A stretch of DNA of 64,000 bases, taken from Paenibacillus harenae. GTDB lineage: Bacteria; Bacillota; Bacilli; Paenibacillales; Paenibacillaceae. Where the stretch lies: the NCBI RefSeq assembly GCF_030812415.1, contig NZ_JAUSST010000006.1, positions 558,001-622,000 of the forward strand, in the 5' to 3' direction. The notes under the pieces are model-generated. The model did no database searches. It was not told the DNA's origin and worked only from the letters and a program-made list of their open reading frames with translations. Numbering within the stretch: position 1 is the first letter of the stretch; each line of letters starts with the position of its first letter. The position numbers and the translations under genes were made by a program. Shown one piece after another: positions 26,036 to 33,953 of this stretch.

Positions 26036-28375
26036 TCAGTCCGACGAAACAAGGATGTTATCGAAAACAGCCGTCTGATCGTACGTCCGCAAACCGATGT
26101 ACCCGTTTTTCAAGCTGGAGTCGTTAACGCTGATTTTTTTCACGCCGTCCACATAGGCTTGCAATGAGCTTCCTTCCATCACCAGCTTAAGCAGATACCA
26201 AGTGCCTGGAGTGGCTATCATACTCGCTTCCCCGATCTTGGTCCAACTATTGCCCAGTTTCTTGTACAGTTGGACTTTATTCAGATCATAATTGATGCGC
26301 AGGGTGTACATGTTGGAGAAATCTGAATTTGCCCGGGCGATTAAGCCGGTAGAAGCGTTGGCCATATGATTGTCATACGCTTTTAAGGCTACGGTTACGG
26401 TGGCGTTGGAATAGGTCGAATTGATAACGGTTTCGGCAATGCCTGTGCCCGATTGTTTCAACACTTTATTGACTAGGGGAATGCTGTCGTGACTGACATC
26501 ATTGGATAAAGACCAGCTGCCGCTCAGAGGGGTCCAGCTGCCGGAACTATTGTTTTGAAAGCTGTCGCCAAAGTTATGCGGTTCAAACATGACCGCATCG
26601 GCTCTGTTGGATCCGCCTCCAACGGCCGCGAGCTTCACATATTCTTCCGGTCCGCCAGCGAAATATACCGTATCGATCAGGCGCCACTGACCGCCCGCTA
26701 TATTCGTCTGATCGATGGTTACAGTGTTCGTTATCCCATTGTGATAGACCGAATATTGAGCATACTTCGTTGAACCCTGATGGTAAGGATATCGGACATA
26801 CACATTGTAGTATCCAGGCGTCGCGAAGTTCGGCCTCCACGTAGCCGTACTTCCAATGGTACTGCTGTAACGGGAGCTGCCGCCGTAACTGCCGCCCAGC
26901 GTACTAGTCCCCCATGTGCCCGTCTCAGCGTAGCCGCTGCTGTCTTTATCGACAATGACCCCGCTTTTCGCCTTAATCGGACCGATGATGTTGGAATACG
27001 GAGAATAGGAACCGTGCACGTTTTTCGCTTTCACTCTATAGTAGTAGCTTGTGCCGTCCTGAGCAGATGCATCGTCGAAGATCGGCACGGTAAACGTATG
27101 ATGGCGCGGTGCGGTAATATCATCCGTCACATCGCTGCCTACTGCTGTCCATGGACCGGAAGAACTTGTCGAACGTTCAACGTCATAAGTGCTTGCCCCC
27201 GAGACACCCATCCAGGAGAGGGTATGAACGGAATCGACAGGGAACATAACAGGCGCATCGGGTGTCGGCCAAGGAGGTACGACCAGGCCTTTCATCGAGT
27301 AGGCATACTTGCGCAGCAGATCGATGGCGGCCTTTTCGTTCGCCCAATCGCCGGTTGCGAATCCGGGATAGCGCAAATAGGACCACGCCCCAACCGGAGG
27401 CCAATGCCATCCGCCCATCTTGTGATGATGCATGCTGCCCCAGAACATGGCACCCGATGTTCCATTGTTCTGAACGATGTCGAGCAGCTGTTCCGTATCC
27501 GCCGGGGAAAAGTCGCCGAATTCGCCAATGATCAGCGCTTTTTTTCCTTTGGTGCTATTTCTCCACTCATTGAGCTTTGTAACCATGTCGACATTGTGAT
27601 ATCTGTAAATGTGCGGAACGATAATATCAATATGGCTGTCATTAAGTGCATTGGTCCTTATTCCCTGTGCGCGGACATATCCTCCATCGGCTACAAGATG
27701 GTTGGAATCGAGGCTCTTTACATACGCGGCCATCTCGCTTATCCAGCTATCCGTGGAGGGAAGTTCGTTCCCCAGCTGCCAGGCCAGAATGGCTTTATCG
27801 TTATTGTACGGAACGCCCGTATACGTATTGGTCCGCTGAACCACAAATTTAATGAAATTTTTGAAGTCCTGCTTTATGGTCGGATCGCTCCAAAAATCAT
27901 TCGCCGTTTTCCCGCGGAAAGCCGACCAATCGGCAATCCCTCCGATGTAGTTATACTTATCGACGAAAGGCACGATTAGCCGAACATCGTAATGGTTTGC
28001 CAGTTGTATAATTTTATCCAGCAACTTGAATGCGCTTTCATTATATTCATTAGGCCCCATCACATGACGAAAAGTTCCTGCGGGATCGCTGCCCATTGAC
28101 ACTTCAAACGGATATAAGCGGATGACATTAATCCCTGAGCTGCTTGCCGCGCGAATTGCATCCTCGATTTCAGACGGATCCGTCCATGCTCTATTCAGTA
28201 AAGGCTGGTTGGTTCCGATAAAACGAAACGCGAGTGTTCCCTCCATCAACGTATCTCCGCTGCGCGTAATATAGTGTGAGAATCCCGACTCGGCACGAGC
28301 CGGCCAAAAGTTGTAAAAAGAATCGTACGCAAGCAGCATAACGGCCAAGGCGACGAGTTTCAACCATTTGTTCAT
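26036..28375 (-). CDS. Secreted modular GH5-type beta-mannanase/cellulase with FN3, golvesin-like and concanavalin-like domains
   Basis: 779 residues. Signal peptide MNKWLKLVALAVMLLAYDSF...ARA, then a GH5-type barrel (about 45-350) with acid/base Glu in AWQLGNELP (about 203) and nucleophile Glu in LIIGEFGDFS (about 285). A fibronectin III domain follows (about 370-465), then a golvesin/xanthan-lyase-associated binding domain (VIVDKDSSGYAETGTW..., about 470-610) and a C-terminal jelly-roll glycan-binding domain (about 615-779). The frame extends to 28516, but GGAGG nine bases before the ATG at 28375 decides the start. GH5_7 mannanase is the favoured reading because GH130 lies nearby; cellulase cannot be excluded. 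Confidence 0.82.
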   Translation of the reverse strand: MNKWLKLVALAVMLLAYDSFYNFWPARAESGFSHYITRSGDTLMEGTLAFRFIGTNQPLLNRAWTDPSEIEDAIRAASSSGINVIRLYPFEVSMGSDPAGTFRHVMGPNEYNESAFKLLDKIIQLANHYDVRLIVPFVDKYNYIGGIADWSAFRGKTANDFWSDPTIKQDFKNFIKFVVQRTNTYTGVPYNNDKAILAWQLGNELPSTDSWISEMAAYVKSLDSNHLVADGGYVRAQGIRTNALNDSHIDIIVPHIYRYHNVDMVTKLNEWRNSTKGKKALIIGEFGDFSPADTEQLLDIVQNNGTSGAMFWGSMHHHKMGGWHWPPVGAWSYLRYPGFATGDWANEKAAIDLLRKYAYSMKGLVVPPWPTPDAPVMFPVDSVHTLSWMGVSGASTYDVERSTSSSGPWTAVGSDVTDDITAPRHHTFTVPIFDDASAQDGTSYYYRVKAKNVHGSYSPYSNIIGPIKAKSGVIVDKDSSGYAETGTWGTSTLGGSYGGSSRYSSTIGSTATWRPNFATPGYYNVYVRYPYHQGSTKYAQYSVYHNGITNTVTIDQTNIAGGQWRLIDTVYFAGGPEEYVKLAAVGGGSNRADAVMFEPHNFGDSFQNNSSGSWTPLSGSWSLSNDVSHDSIPLVNKVLKQSGTGIAETVINSTYSNATVTVALKAYDNHMANASTGLIARANSDFSNMYTLRINYDLNKVQLYKKLGNSWTKIGEASMIATPGTWYLLKLVMEGSSLQAYVDGVKKISVNDSSLKNGYIGLRTYDQTAVFDNILVSSD

Positions 28376-28778
28376 GCCATTATTCCTCCTTATTTGCAGA
28401 TGACCATCCGATAGAACGACATCTCCGGAACGCAGCAAAGGTAAATCCCCTAGTAGAAGATATGAAAGCGGATACAAAAACTTGCCAATTCGATACATCG
28501 CGACAATTATATTCACATCATGGGTAATTTGTTACCACAATAGAATGGATAAGTTTTCGAGCATTCGAAAACCGAAATTCTATTTGGCGATAAATCCTAC
28601 CTCTAAACGCGGTCGATCATCCTGAATAGGTCTCGATAGAGGATTTCTCATTCCGAATGGCGCTTTCGAAACTTGCCGGCGAATCGTAGAATGGAGGGCT
28701 TTTTTGTATAAAATGAGGAGAGACTGCTGAATCGCGGTTATTGGGGTACAGCGGCGGGTGTAGCTGTCCTGCATATAA
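28376..28778. other. Gene-free upstream region of the GH5 gene with palindromes
   Basis: On the minus strand a TATAAT lies at 28511-28506, preceded by the palindrome GGTAA-tttg-TTACC (28523-28536) in the -35 area, a possible operator. A perfect hairpin GTTTTCGA-gcat-TCGAAAAC lies at 28553-28572. A 64-codon minus-strand frame here (28580-28774) has no ribosome site or recognisable protein and is not called. Confidence 0.4.
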
Positions 28779-28823
28779 AAACAGGTCAGTTAATGGCGTG
28801 ATTGACCATTAACTGACCTGTTT
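28779..28823. terminator. Terminator of the XRE regulator gene
   Basis: Perfect 18-base stem starting AAACAGGTCAGTTAATGG, nine-base loop, complementary arm ending CCTGTTT. Lies 43 bases after the stop of the minus-strand XRE gene. Confidence 0.85.
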
Positions 28824-28866
28824 GATATTTGCAGCGTTTGCATCATTATATAATATTCCCCGGGGT

Positions 28867-29223
28867 TTATTCTTCTTTGGTCAAAGCCCGGTCGCGAAGC
28901 ACGCGGTCGAGCAGATTGCGAATCAGATCGAGATCGTCCTTCTCCAGAGGGACGCCGTCCCAATGAAGCTGCTCAACGTTTAAGTATTCTTTTGCATTAT
29001 GGTTAACCTCCGCCGGCAGTTCGGAGTAATCCGTAAGACCTATTAAATAATCAGCCGACGTACGCAATTTTCGTGATATCGTTTGTATGGACTCGATCGT
29101 CGGCTGACGGTATCCCGACTCATAGCCGGCATAGGTGCTTTTGGCAACGCCAACATAATCGGCCACTTCCTGCATGGTCAATTTCCTCTTCTTCCGCATC
29201 TGCTTCAGTCGCTTCGCAAACAT
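28867..29223 (-). CDS. XRE-family helix-turn-helix regulator
   Basis: 118 residues. Helix-turn-helix at residues 5-58: KRLKQMRKKRKLTMQEVADY, then GVAKSTYAGYESGYRQPTIE, typical of Xre/SinR-like DNA-binding domains in small Firmicute regulators. The C-terminal half has NLLDRVLRDRALTKEE, probably a short dimerisation helix. It stands alone between terminators, so it probably controls itself or distant genes. Target unknown. Confidence 0.88.
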   Translation of the reverse strand: MFAKRLKQMRKKRKLTMQEVADYVGVAKSTYAGYESGYRQPTIESIQTISRKLRTSADYLIGLTDYSELPAEVNHNAKEYLNVEQLHWDGVPLEKDDLDLIRNLLDRVLRDRALTKEE

Positions 29224-29408
29224 ATTTATGCCCCCATCTATTTACGCATGCAAAAACAGTATATCAATCTTTTGCCCGTCTTTCTATAGATTCCGTAAAG
29301 CCGACCAGCTGAAAATAACGGTGCCATGGAAACGGCGTTAATTTTGTTTTAATGGAAACGAAGCTTGTCCGATACTTATTGCCCAAGTGTAAACAAATTC
29401 CTTTAAAG

Positions 29409-29417
29409 TGTTATAAT
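29409..29417 (+). promoter_or_regulatory. Extended -10 promoter for the ABM-domain gene
   Basis: TGTTATAAT, an extended -10 (TG-N-TATAAT), 43 bases before the ATG at 29460; the -35 is weak. Confidence 0.5.
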
Positions 29418-29459
29418 CAGCATTAGACAGAAGAAGAAGACAGAAGGAGAGCGGCCGTT

Positions 29460-29783
29460 ATGGAGCATAAGCCGGATGGATCTTATTACGCAGTCATTTT
29501 TACGAGCAAGCGTACAGGAGGCGATCAAGGCTACGGCCATATGGCAGACCGTATGGAGGAGCTTGCGGGCAAGCAACCGGGTTTCATTGGAATCGAAAGC
29601 GCAAGGGATGCAGCCGGAGTCGGTATTACCGTTTCTTATTGGGAGAGCCTTGAGCCAATTGGCAACTGGAAGAATAATGAGGCCCATCGAGTAGCCCAGG
29701 ATAAGGGCAAGCAGTTCTGGTATGACAATTATACGGTACGAATCTGCAAGGTCGAGAAGGAGTATTCGTTCGGATTAGAATAA
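29460..29783 (+). CDS. Antibiotic-biosynthesis-monooxygenase (ABM) domain protein, YqjZ-like
   Basis: 107-residue dimeric alpha-beta barrel protein. Recognisable stretches are YYAVIFTSKRT, GYGHMADRMEELAGKQPGF, GVGITVSYWESLEPIGNWK and YDNYTVRICKVEKEY. YqjZ-like members are small cytoplasmic proteins of unproven function, possibly heme or quinone-related oxidoreductases. The gene ends 34 bases before a D-2-hydroxyacid dehydrogenase gene and is probably cotranscribed with it. Confidence 0.85.
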   Translation: MEHKPDGSYYAVIFTSKRTGGDQGYGHMADRMEELAGKQPGFIGIESARDAAGVGITVSYWESLEPIGNWKNNEAHRVAQDKGKQFWYDNYTVRICKVEKEYSFGLE

Positions 29784-29817
29784 GTGAGAGTGCAATGACT
29801 TAGGAGGTAATTTGAAA

Positions 29818-30780
29818 ATGAGATCAATCCTTTGCCTTCCTGATTTAACGGCGGAGCAGCAGGAGGCGGTGCGGAGCGCTGCGCCAGGGTTATCGATACA
29901 GTTCGGTAACGCGTTAACAAGCTTCGAGGATCGCGATTACCGGGAAGCGGAAATTATTTTCGGCTGGGATGCTAAGGTGAACACGGAGGCTCTGCAGGAG
30001 GGCACGAAGCTGCGCTGGGTGCAGAGCTGGTCGTCGGGCATCGACTCTTTGCCGCTTGCACTGCTGGAGGATCGGAACGTATTGCTTACCGATGCCAGCG
30101 GCGTTCATGCCAGATCGGTATCCGAGACCGCGGTCGCTATGATGCTCGGACTGGCGAGGGGCACTGCGTCGGCCGTTCGCAATCAGCAGACGGGCTTATG
30201 GGAAAGCCCATCGACGCTCGCGGAAATGAACGGGGGTACGGTTGCGATCGTCGGTGCCGGAGAGATTGGCCGCGAGGTCGCCCGAATTGCACGCGCTTTC
30301 GATATGCGCGTCTTAGCCGTACGCCGCTCGGGCGGCGCCATGCCGGAGGCGGATGTTGTCTACGATACAACCCGCCTCGATGATGCGCTTCGCGAAGCGG
30401 ATTATATCGTTAATATTTTGCCGCTCACGAACGAGACCGAGCATGTATTTGGCGCGGAACGTTTCGCCGTCATGAAGCGCAGCGCTTACTTTATCAATGT
30501 GGGGCGAGGCGCGACGGTTCGGACCGAAGATCTGATCGAGGCGTTGAAAAAGGGCAAGATCGCCGGCGCTGGACTTGATGTGTTCGAGCAGGAGCCGCTG
30601 CCCTCGGACCACCCGCTCTGGTCGATGCCAAACGTCATTATTACGCCGCATAATGCGGGCGGCATGACCGTTCGCAACACGGAGCGGTTAGTGAAGCTGT
30701 TCGCGGACAATATTAAGATTTACTTATCAGGCGAGACCGGCAGCTTGCGCAACCTTGTCGATTATAGCAAAAAGTACTGA
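29818..30780 (+). CDS. D-isomer-specific 2-hydroxyacid dehydrogenase
   Basis: 320-residue NAD(P)-dependent dehydrogenase reducing 2-keto acids. The Rossmann motif VAIVGAGEIGREVA is near residue 140; later blocks INVGRGATVRTEDLIEAL, GAGLDVFEQEPLPSDHPLW and NVIITPHNAG carry the family Arg/Glu/His catalytic set. A TTG at 29812 is in frame, but TAGGAGGT is spaced eight bases from the ATG at 29818, which is chosen. Exact substrate unknown. Confidence 0.9.
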   Translation: MRSILCLPDLTAEQQEAVRSAAPGLSIQFGNALTSFEDRDYREAEIIFGWDAKVNTEALQEGTKLRWVQSWSSGIDSLPLALLEDRNVLLTDASGVHARSVSETAVAMMLGLARGTASAVRNQQTGLWESPSTLAEMNGGTVAIVGAGEIGREVARIARAFDMRVLAVRRSGGAMPEADVVYDTTRLDDALREADYIVNILPLTNETEHVFGAERFAVMKRSAYFINVGRGATVRTEDLIEALKKGKIAGAGLDVFEQEPLPSDHPLWSMPNVIITPHNAGGMTVRNTERLVKLFADNIKIYLSGETGSLRNLVDYSKKY

Positions 30781-30785
30781 TGAAA

Positions 30786-30828
30786 GAAGGAGGTGTCCAA
30801 AAGCCATAGGCTTAGGGGCACCTCCTTC
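30786..30828. terminator. Terminator-like repeat hairpin, divergent copy
   Basis: GAAGGAGGTGTCC ... GGCACCTCCTTC with the inner AAAAGCC-ataGGCTTAG seen also in the hairpins at 43553 and 59018. Follows the dehydrogenase stop by six bases. Related bases continue to about 30950 (TATGTTGGATT near 30901). Confidence 0.65.
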
Positions 30829-30964
30829 ATTGTAGTGCGACGAGTTAGCTCTATTGGATATCTGCAGCAACTTCGCGCGATGGGAGCGTGGTTGGAAGGC
30901 TATGTTGGATTCCTGCACTAACTTTTGAGCTAAGAGGCTGTCAAAGAGGCACAAGCATACCCGA

Positions 30965-31954
30965 CTATACCGTCGCCGTTGTCTTATACACTTCCCGGAT
31001 CGCGTCTTCTACGTTTGGCTCTTTCACGCTTATATCTTGGATAGGAAGCTTCTGCGAAAGCGCAGCGATCAGTTCGGGTGCGGACACGAGATCTTTTTCG
31101 AACTGGTACCATATTTTGAGCCCTTCTTGCTTGATCACGGTGGCGTTGGGGGTGGAAAGATCGTCGCAAGGCTCCTGAAGCTCTACGACGAGCATACGGT
31201 GTGGCGTTAACTTATGAATGATCGAATCGATGGGACCATCCTCGACGATTTTCCCGTTATTCACGACGATAATACGGCTGCATAGCAGCTCGACGTCGTC
31301 GAGATCATGCGTGGTTAGAATAACCGTCACTTTTCGCGTACGATTAATTTCCTTAATAAAATTGCGGATCGCATGTTTGGCATCGGCATCCAGCCCGATC
31401 GTAGGCTCATCCAGAAACAGTACGGAAGGAGAATGCAGCATCGCCGCCGCGATATCGCCGCGCATGCGCTGGCCAAGCGAAAGCTGGCGAACGGGCGTAT
31501 TCATGAAATCATGAAGCTTAAGCACTTCGGTCAGCACGGCGAGATTCTCCTCGTAGGCCGCCTTGTCGATCTGATAGATGCGCCGCAATAGCTCGAACGA
31601 CTCGCCAAGCCGTAAATCCCAATACAGCTGCGTACGCTGCCCGAACACGACGCCAAGCTTGCGGACGACCGCCTTTCGGTCCGCTTGCGGGGAAATACCG
31701 CATACCTTAATCGATCCTGCGGTTGGATGGAGAATACCGGTCAACATCTTGATGGTCGTGCTTTTACCTGCGCCGTTAGGGCCGATGTAGCCGACAATTT
31801 CACCGGGCGCAATGGAGAAGCTGATGCCGTTTACGCCGTTGAATTTCGTTTTTTTGGGAAACAACAGGCTTTTGAGCGAGCCGCGCAGTCCGCTTTCTTT
31901 TTTCACGATGATATATTCTTTCACGAGATCCTTTACTTCAATAACCGCTTCCAT
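30965..31954 (-). CDS. ABC-2 exporter ATP-binding protein
   Basis: 329-residue ATPase with Walker A GPNGAGKST, signature LSLGQRMR and Walker B VLFLDEPTIGLD, then LTTHDLDDVELLCSRI. The insertion SGLRGSLKSLLFPKKTKFNG before Walker A and the C-terminal ~80-residue extension are typical of ATPases paired with two PF06182-type permeases. First gene of a three-gene set read in reverse order on this map; it is the last cistron, downstream of both permeases. Confidence 0.9.
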   Translation of the reverse strand: MEAVIEVKDLVKEYIIVKKESGLRGSLKSLLFPKKTKFNGVNGISFSIAPGEIVGYIGPNGAGKSTTIKMLTGILHPTAGSIKVCGISPQADRKAVVRKLGVVFGQRTQLYWDLRLGESFELLRRIYQIDKAAYEENLAVLTEVLKLHDFMNTPVRQLSLGQRMRGDIAAAMLHSPSVLFLDEPTIGLDADAKHAIRNFIKEINRTRKVTVILTTHDLDDVELLCSRIIVVNNGKIVEDGPIDSIIHKLTPHRMLVVELQEPCDDLSTPNATVIKQEGLKIWYQFEKDLVSAPELIAALSQKLPIQDISVKEPNVEDAIREVYKTTATV

Positions 31955-31969
31955 GCTCGTTATGTCCCC

Positions 31970-32788
31970 CTATGAGCCTGCGCTCTCGTAATTTTTCATG
32001 CCGTATCTAAAAATAACGCTCGCGAGCAAGAAACACACCAATCCGGCAACTGGCGTCCAGAGCGCGAAGCTGAGCGGAAGTTCGAGACCGCCGTTATCCG
32101 TGCCGAGAAACTCGGCTGCAGGGTAGAAGCTGATGAACCCGATCGGAATGACGAAAGTAAATAGCGCTTGCAGAAAATAAGGGTACATACTGAGCGGATA
32201 CATCGTTGCGCGTTCCAGCATCGTAAGGGCGAAGCTTACCATGGAGCCGTTCCGCTTCGTCCAGAAAGCAATCGCGCCCAAGCCCGTGAACATGGCGGCT
32301 CGAATCAGAATACCGCCGATCAGAACAAGAATGAGCTTGCCGATGTTGACCAGCGACCATTCGAAGCCGGCTATTTCGCAGCCATAGATAAAAATAATAA
32401 TGCCCGGTATGCAATCGATAAGACCGATAAAGTTCACATAGCTGGCGATCAGCTGGAAAAAAACATTCATGGGCCGCAGAAGCAGGCGGTCGAAGCCGCC
32501 GTTAATGACCATATGGTCGATACTCCATGTATTAATGAAGAACACGACGAAGATGCCATGGCTGATCAGTCCGAGTCCGTATAGGAACGTCAGTTGGGGA
32601 AAATCCCAACCGTTCAGCGGTTGGAAGCGATCGACGATAATTTTGAGCATCCAAATGCCGGAGAAATATTGAATCGGGATCATAAGGAGCCAGCTGAATA
32701 GAAAAAGCGGGTACTCCAGCTGCCGCTGAACGGCCAGGCGCGCGAAGCAGGAAGCGACGGATACATAGTGCTTGATCGAGGAGACCAT
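31970..32788 (-). CDS. ABC-2 family permease (PF06182-like), second
   Basis: 272-residue permease with about six membrane segments, e.g. YPLFLFSWLLMIPIQYFSGI and FLYGLGLISHGIFVVFF; middle stretch NGGFDRLLLRPMNVFFQ is characteristic of the family. Probably a heterodimer with the product of the preceding gene. It starts nine bases downstream of that gene; the GGAGG site overlaps its 3' end. Substrate of the exporter unknown. Confidence 0.87.
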   Translation of the reverse strand: MVSSIKHYVSVASCFARLAVQRQLEYPLFLFSWLLMIPIQYFSGIWMLKIIVDRFQPLNGWDFPQLTFLYGLGLISHGIFVVFFINTWSIDHMVINGGFDRLLLRPMNVFFQLIASYVNFIGLIDCIPGIIIFIYGCEIAGFEWSLVNIGKLILVLIGGILIRAAMFTGLGAIAFWTKRNGSMVSFALTMLERATMYPLSMYPYFLQALFTFVIPIGFISFYPAAEFLGTDNGGLELPLSFALWTPVAGLVCFLLASVIFRYGMKNYESAGS

Positions 32789-32797
32789 AACAGGTCA

Positions 32798-33595
32798 TCA
32801 TCCTCCTTGAATTAATGTTTTTTTCTTCGTGCGCGCCCATCCGGCTGCAAGGAAAAGAAAGAGGATAACGATCCACGCGGCTTGAACAGACATAGCGGTT
32901 AAGGCGTCGCCCGCGTTCGTATTGCCGATATAGATGCCGAGCGGTGTCTGGTACGTGTATTGAAAGGGCAGAAACTTCGAGACGGTCTGGACGCTGTCGG
33001 GAAAAAACCATAGCGGTACGATGCTGCCGGATAATACGCGAACGATGCTGTCTTTGACCATCCCCATATTGCCGAGCTCCATGACCCAGAACGCGATCAG
33101 TCCGACGAGCGCGCTGAGCAGCCACAGAATGGCATAGCTTAACAGGCAGCTCGGGAGAAAGAGGAGGAAGCTTTGGAAGGAAGCGGGCCAAGGAATGCCG
33201 AAAAAGATGGAAGCGAACATGATGAGCGGAAGCGCTTTGTTCATGAGCGAACTGAGCATATCGCCGATATCGTCGGCGAGGTAGCAGGCAAGAAGCGGAA
33301 TCGGGCGGTAAAAGTCGGTGACGATCTGGCCTTCTCTTATTTTGTAATAGATCGTGTCCTGTACGCCGCAAACGAAGATCGTCGAGAGTGTGATCGATAG
33401 AATGGTGTAAGTCGTGACATCCTGCAGGGTAAGCGTTTCGACGGCTCCGGAGCCGCCTTTATAGGCGGTCTGCCACAGGAAAACGGATGCCAGCGTAAGA
33501 ATGAGGTTGGTGGCTACGGCTGTGAATACTTCAAAGCGGTAAGTCAGATTGGTAAGAAGCTTCATTTTCGTTATGTACCAATAAGCTTGAAGCAT
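32798..33595 (-). CDS. ABC-2 family permease (PF06182-like), first
   Basis: 265-residue permease, about six membrane segments. IYYKIREGQIVTDFYRPIP parallels the GGFDRLLLRPMN loop of its partner. First cistron of the exporter operon; likely expressed from a promoter in the 33596-33953 gap. Confidence 0.87.
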   Translation of the reverse strand: MLQAYWYITKMKLLTNLTYRFEVFTAVATNLILTLASVFLWQTAYKGGSGAVETLTLQDVTTYTILSITLSTIFVCGVQDTIYYKIREGQIVTDFYRPIPLLACYLADDIGDMLSSLMNKALPLIMFASIFFGIPWPASFQSFLLFLPSCLLSYAILWLLSALVGLIAFWVMELGNMGMVKDSIVRVLSGSIVPLWFFPDSVQTVSKFLPFQYTYQTPLGIYIGNTNAGDALTAMSVQAAWIVILFLFLAAGWARTKKKTLIQGG

Positions 33596-33670
33596 AATAA
33601 CCCCCCGAATGCAGCGTGATAAGCGAAAAATATAACGATAATATCTTAATATATGTAAAAGAAATAGGCT

Positions 33671-33748
33671 ATGTATATTTTGATTATAGCAATGGGGATA
33701 GGGATAAGCTCGGCAACATGGCTAGCTCCTCGATCTAATAATAATTAA
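33671..33748 (+). CDS. Possible 25-residue hydrophobic peptide
   Basis: ATG at 33671 opens MYILIIAMGIGISSATWLAP followed by Arg-Ser and three Asn, and the stop runs directly into an intrinsic terminator at 33747. The ribosome site is weak (ATAGG). The only support is the hydrophobic composition and the terminator that otherwise has no gene to serve. No family recognised. Confidence 0.25.
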   Translation: MYILIIAMGIGISSATWLAPRSNNN

Positions 33749-33779
33749 GTAACCTCCTTTAATAGGCGGTTACTTTTTT
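33747..33779 (+). terminator. Intrinsic terminator with no annotated upstream gene
   Basis: AAGTAACC...GGTTACTT with a six-T run. No plus-strand gene ends before it except the possible peptide at 33671-33748. The rest of the 358-base gap 33596-33953 holds only A+T-rich promoter-like sequence for the flanking divergent genes. Confidence 0.7.
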
Positions 33780-33887
33780 GTGTGTCTTGGACTGCGATGA
33801 GAACATTGCTATACTGAGACTGCGCGAAAAGGAACATCTTCTTCGTTCTTCTCGCTCTTACCGAGCAATGAATACTGCTTATGCGTT

Positions 33888-33896
33888 TGTTATAAT
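33888..33896 (+). promoter_or_regulatory. Extended -10 promoter for the GDPD gene
   Basis: TG-T-TATAAT, 57 bases before the ATG at 33954; poor -35, as allowed for extended -10 promoters. Confidence 0.5.
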
Positions 33897-33953
33897 TTAA
33901 AATAGTGGGCGTTCGTACGTCGACCATCCCTTAAATAGATAGGATGAATAGCC

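Noticed and set aside
26780..27979. 399-codon open frame on the plus strand
   Set aside because: Antisense shadow of the GH5 gene; Arg/Cys/His-rich low-quality sequence, no ribosome site.
32532..33371. 279-codon minus-strand frame
   Set aside because: Overlaps both ABC-2 permease genes in another frame; Arg/His-rich with no hydrophobic pattern, so a shadow.
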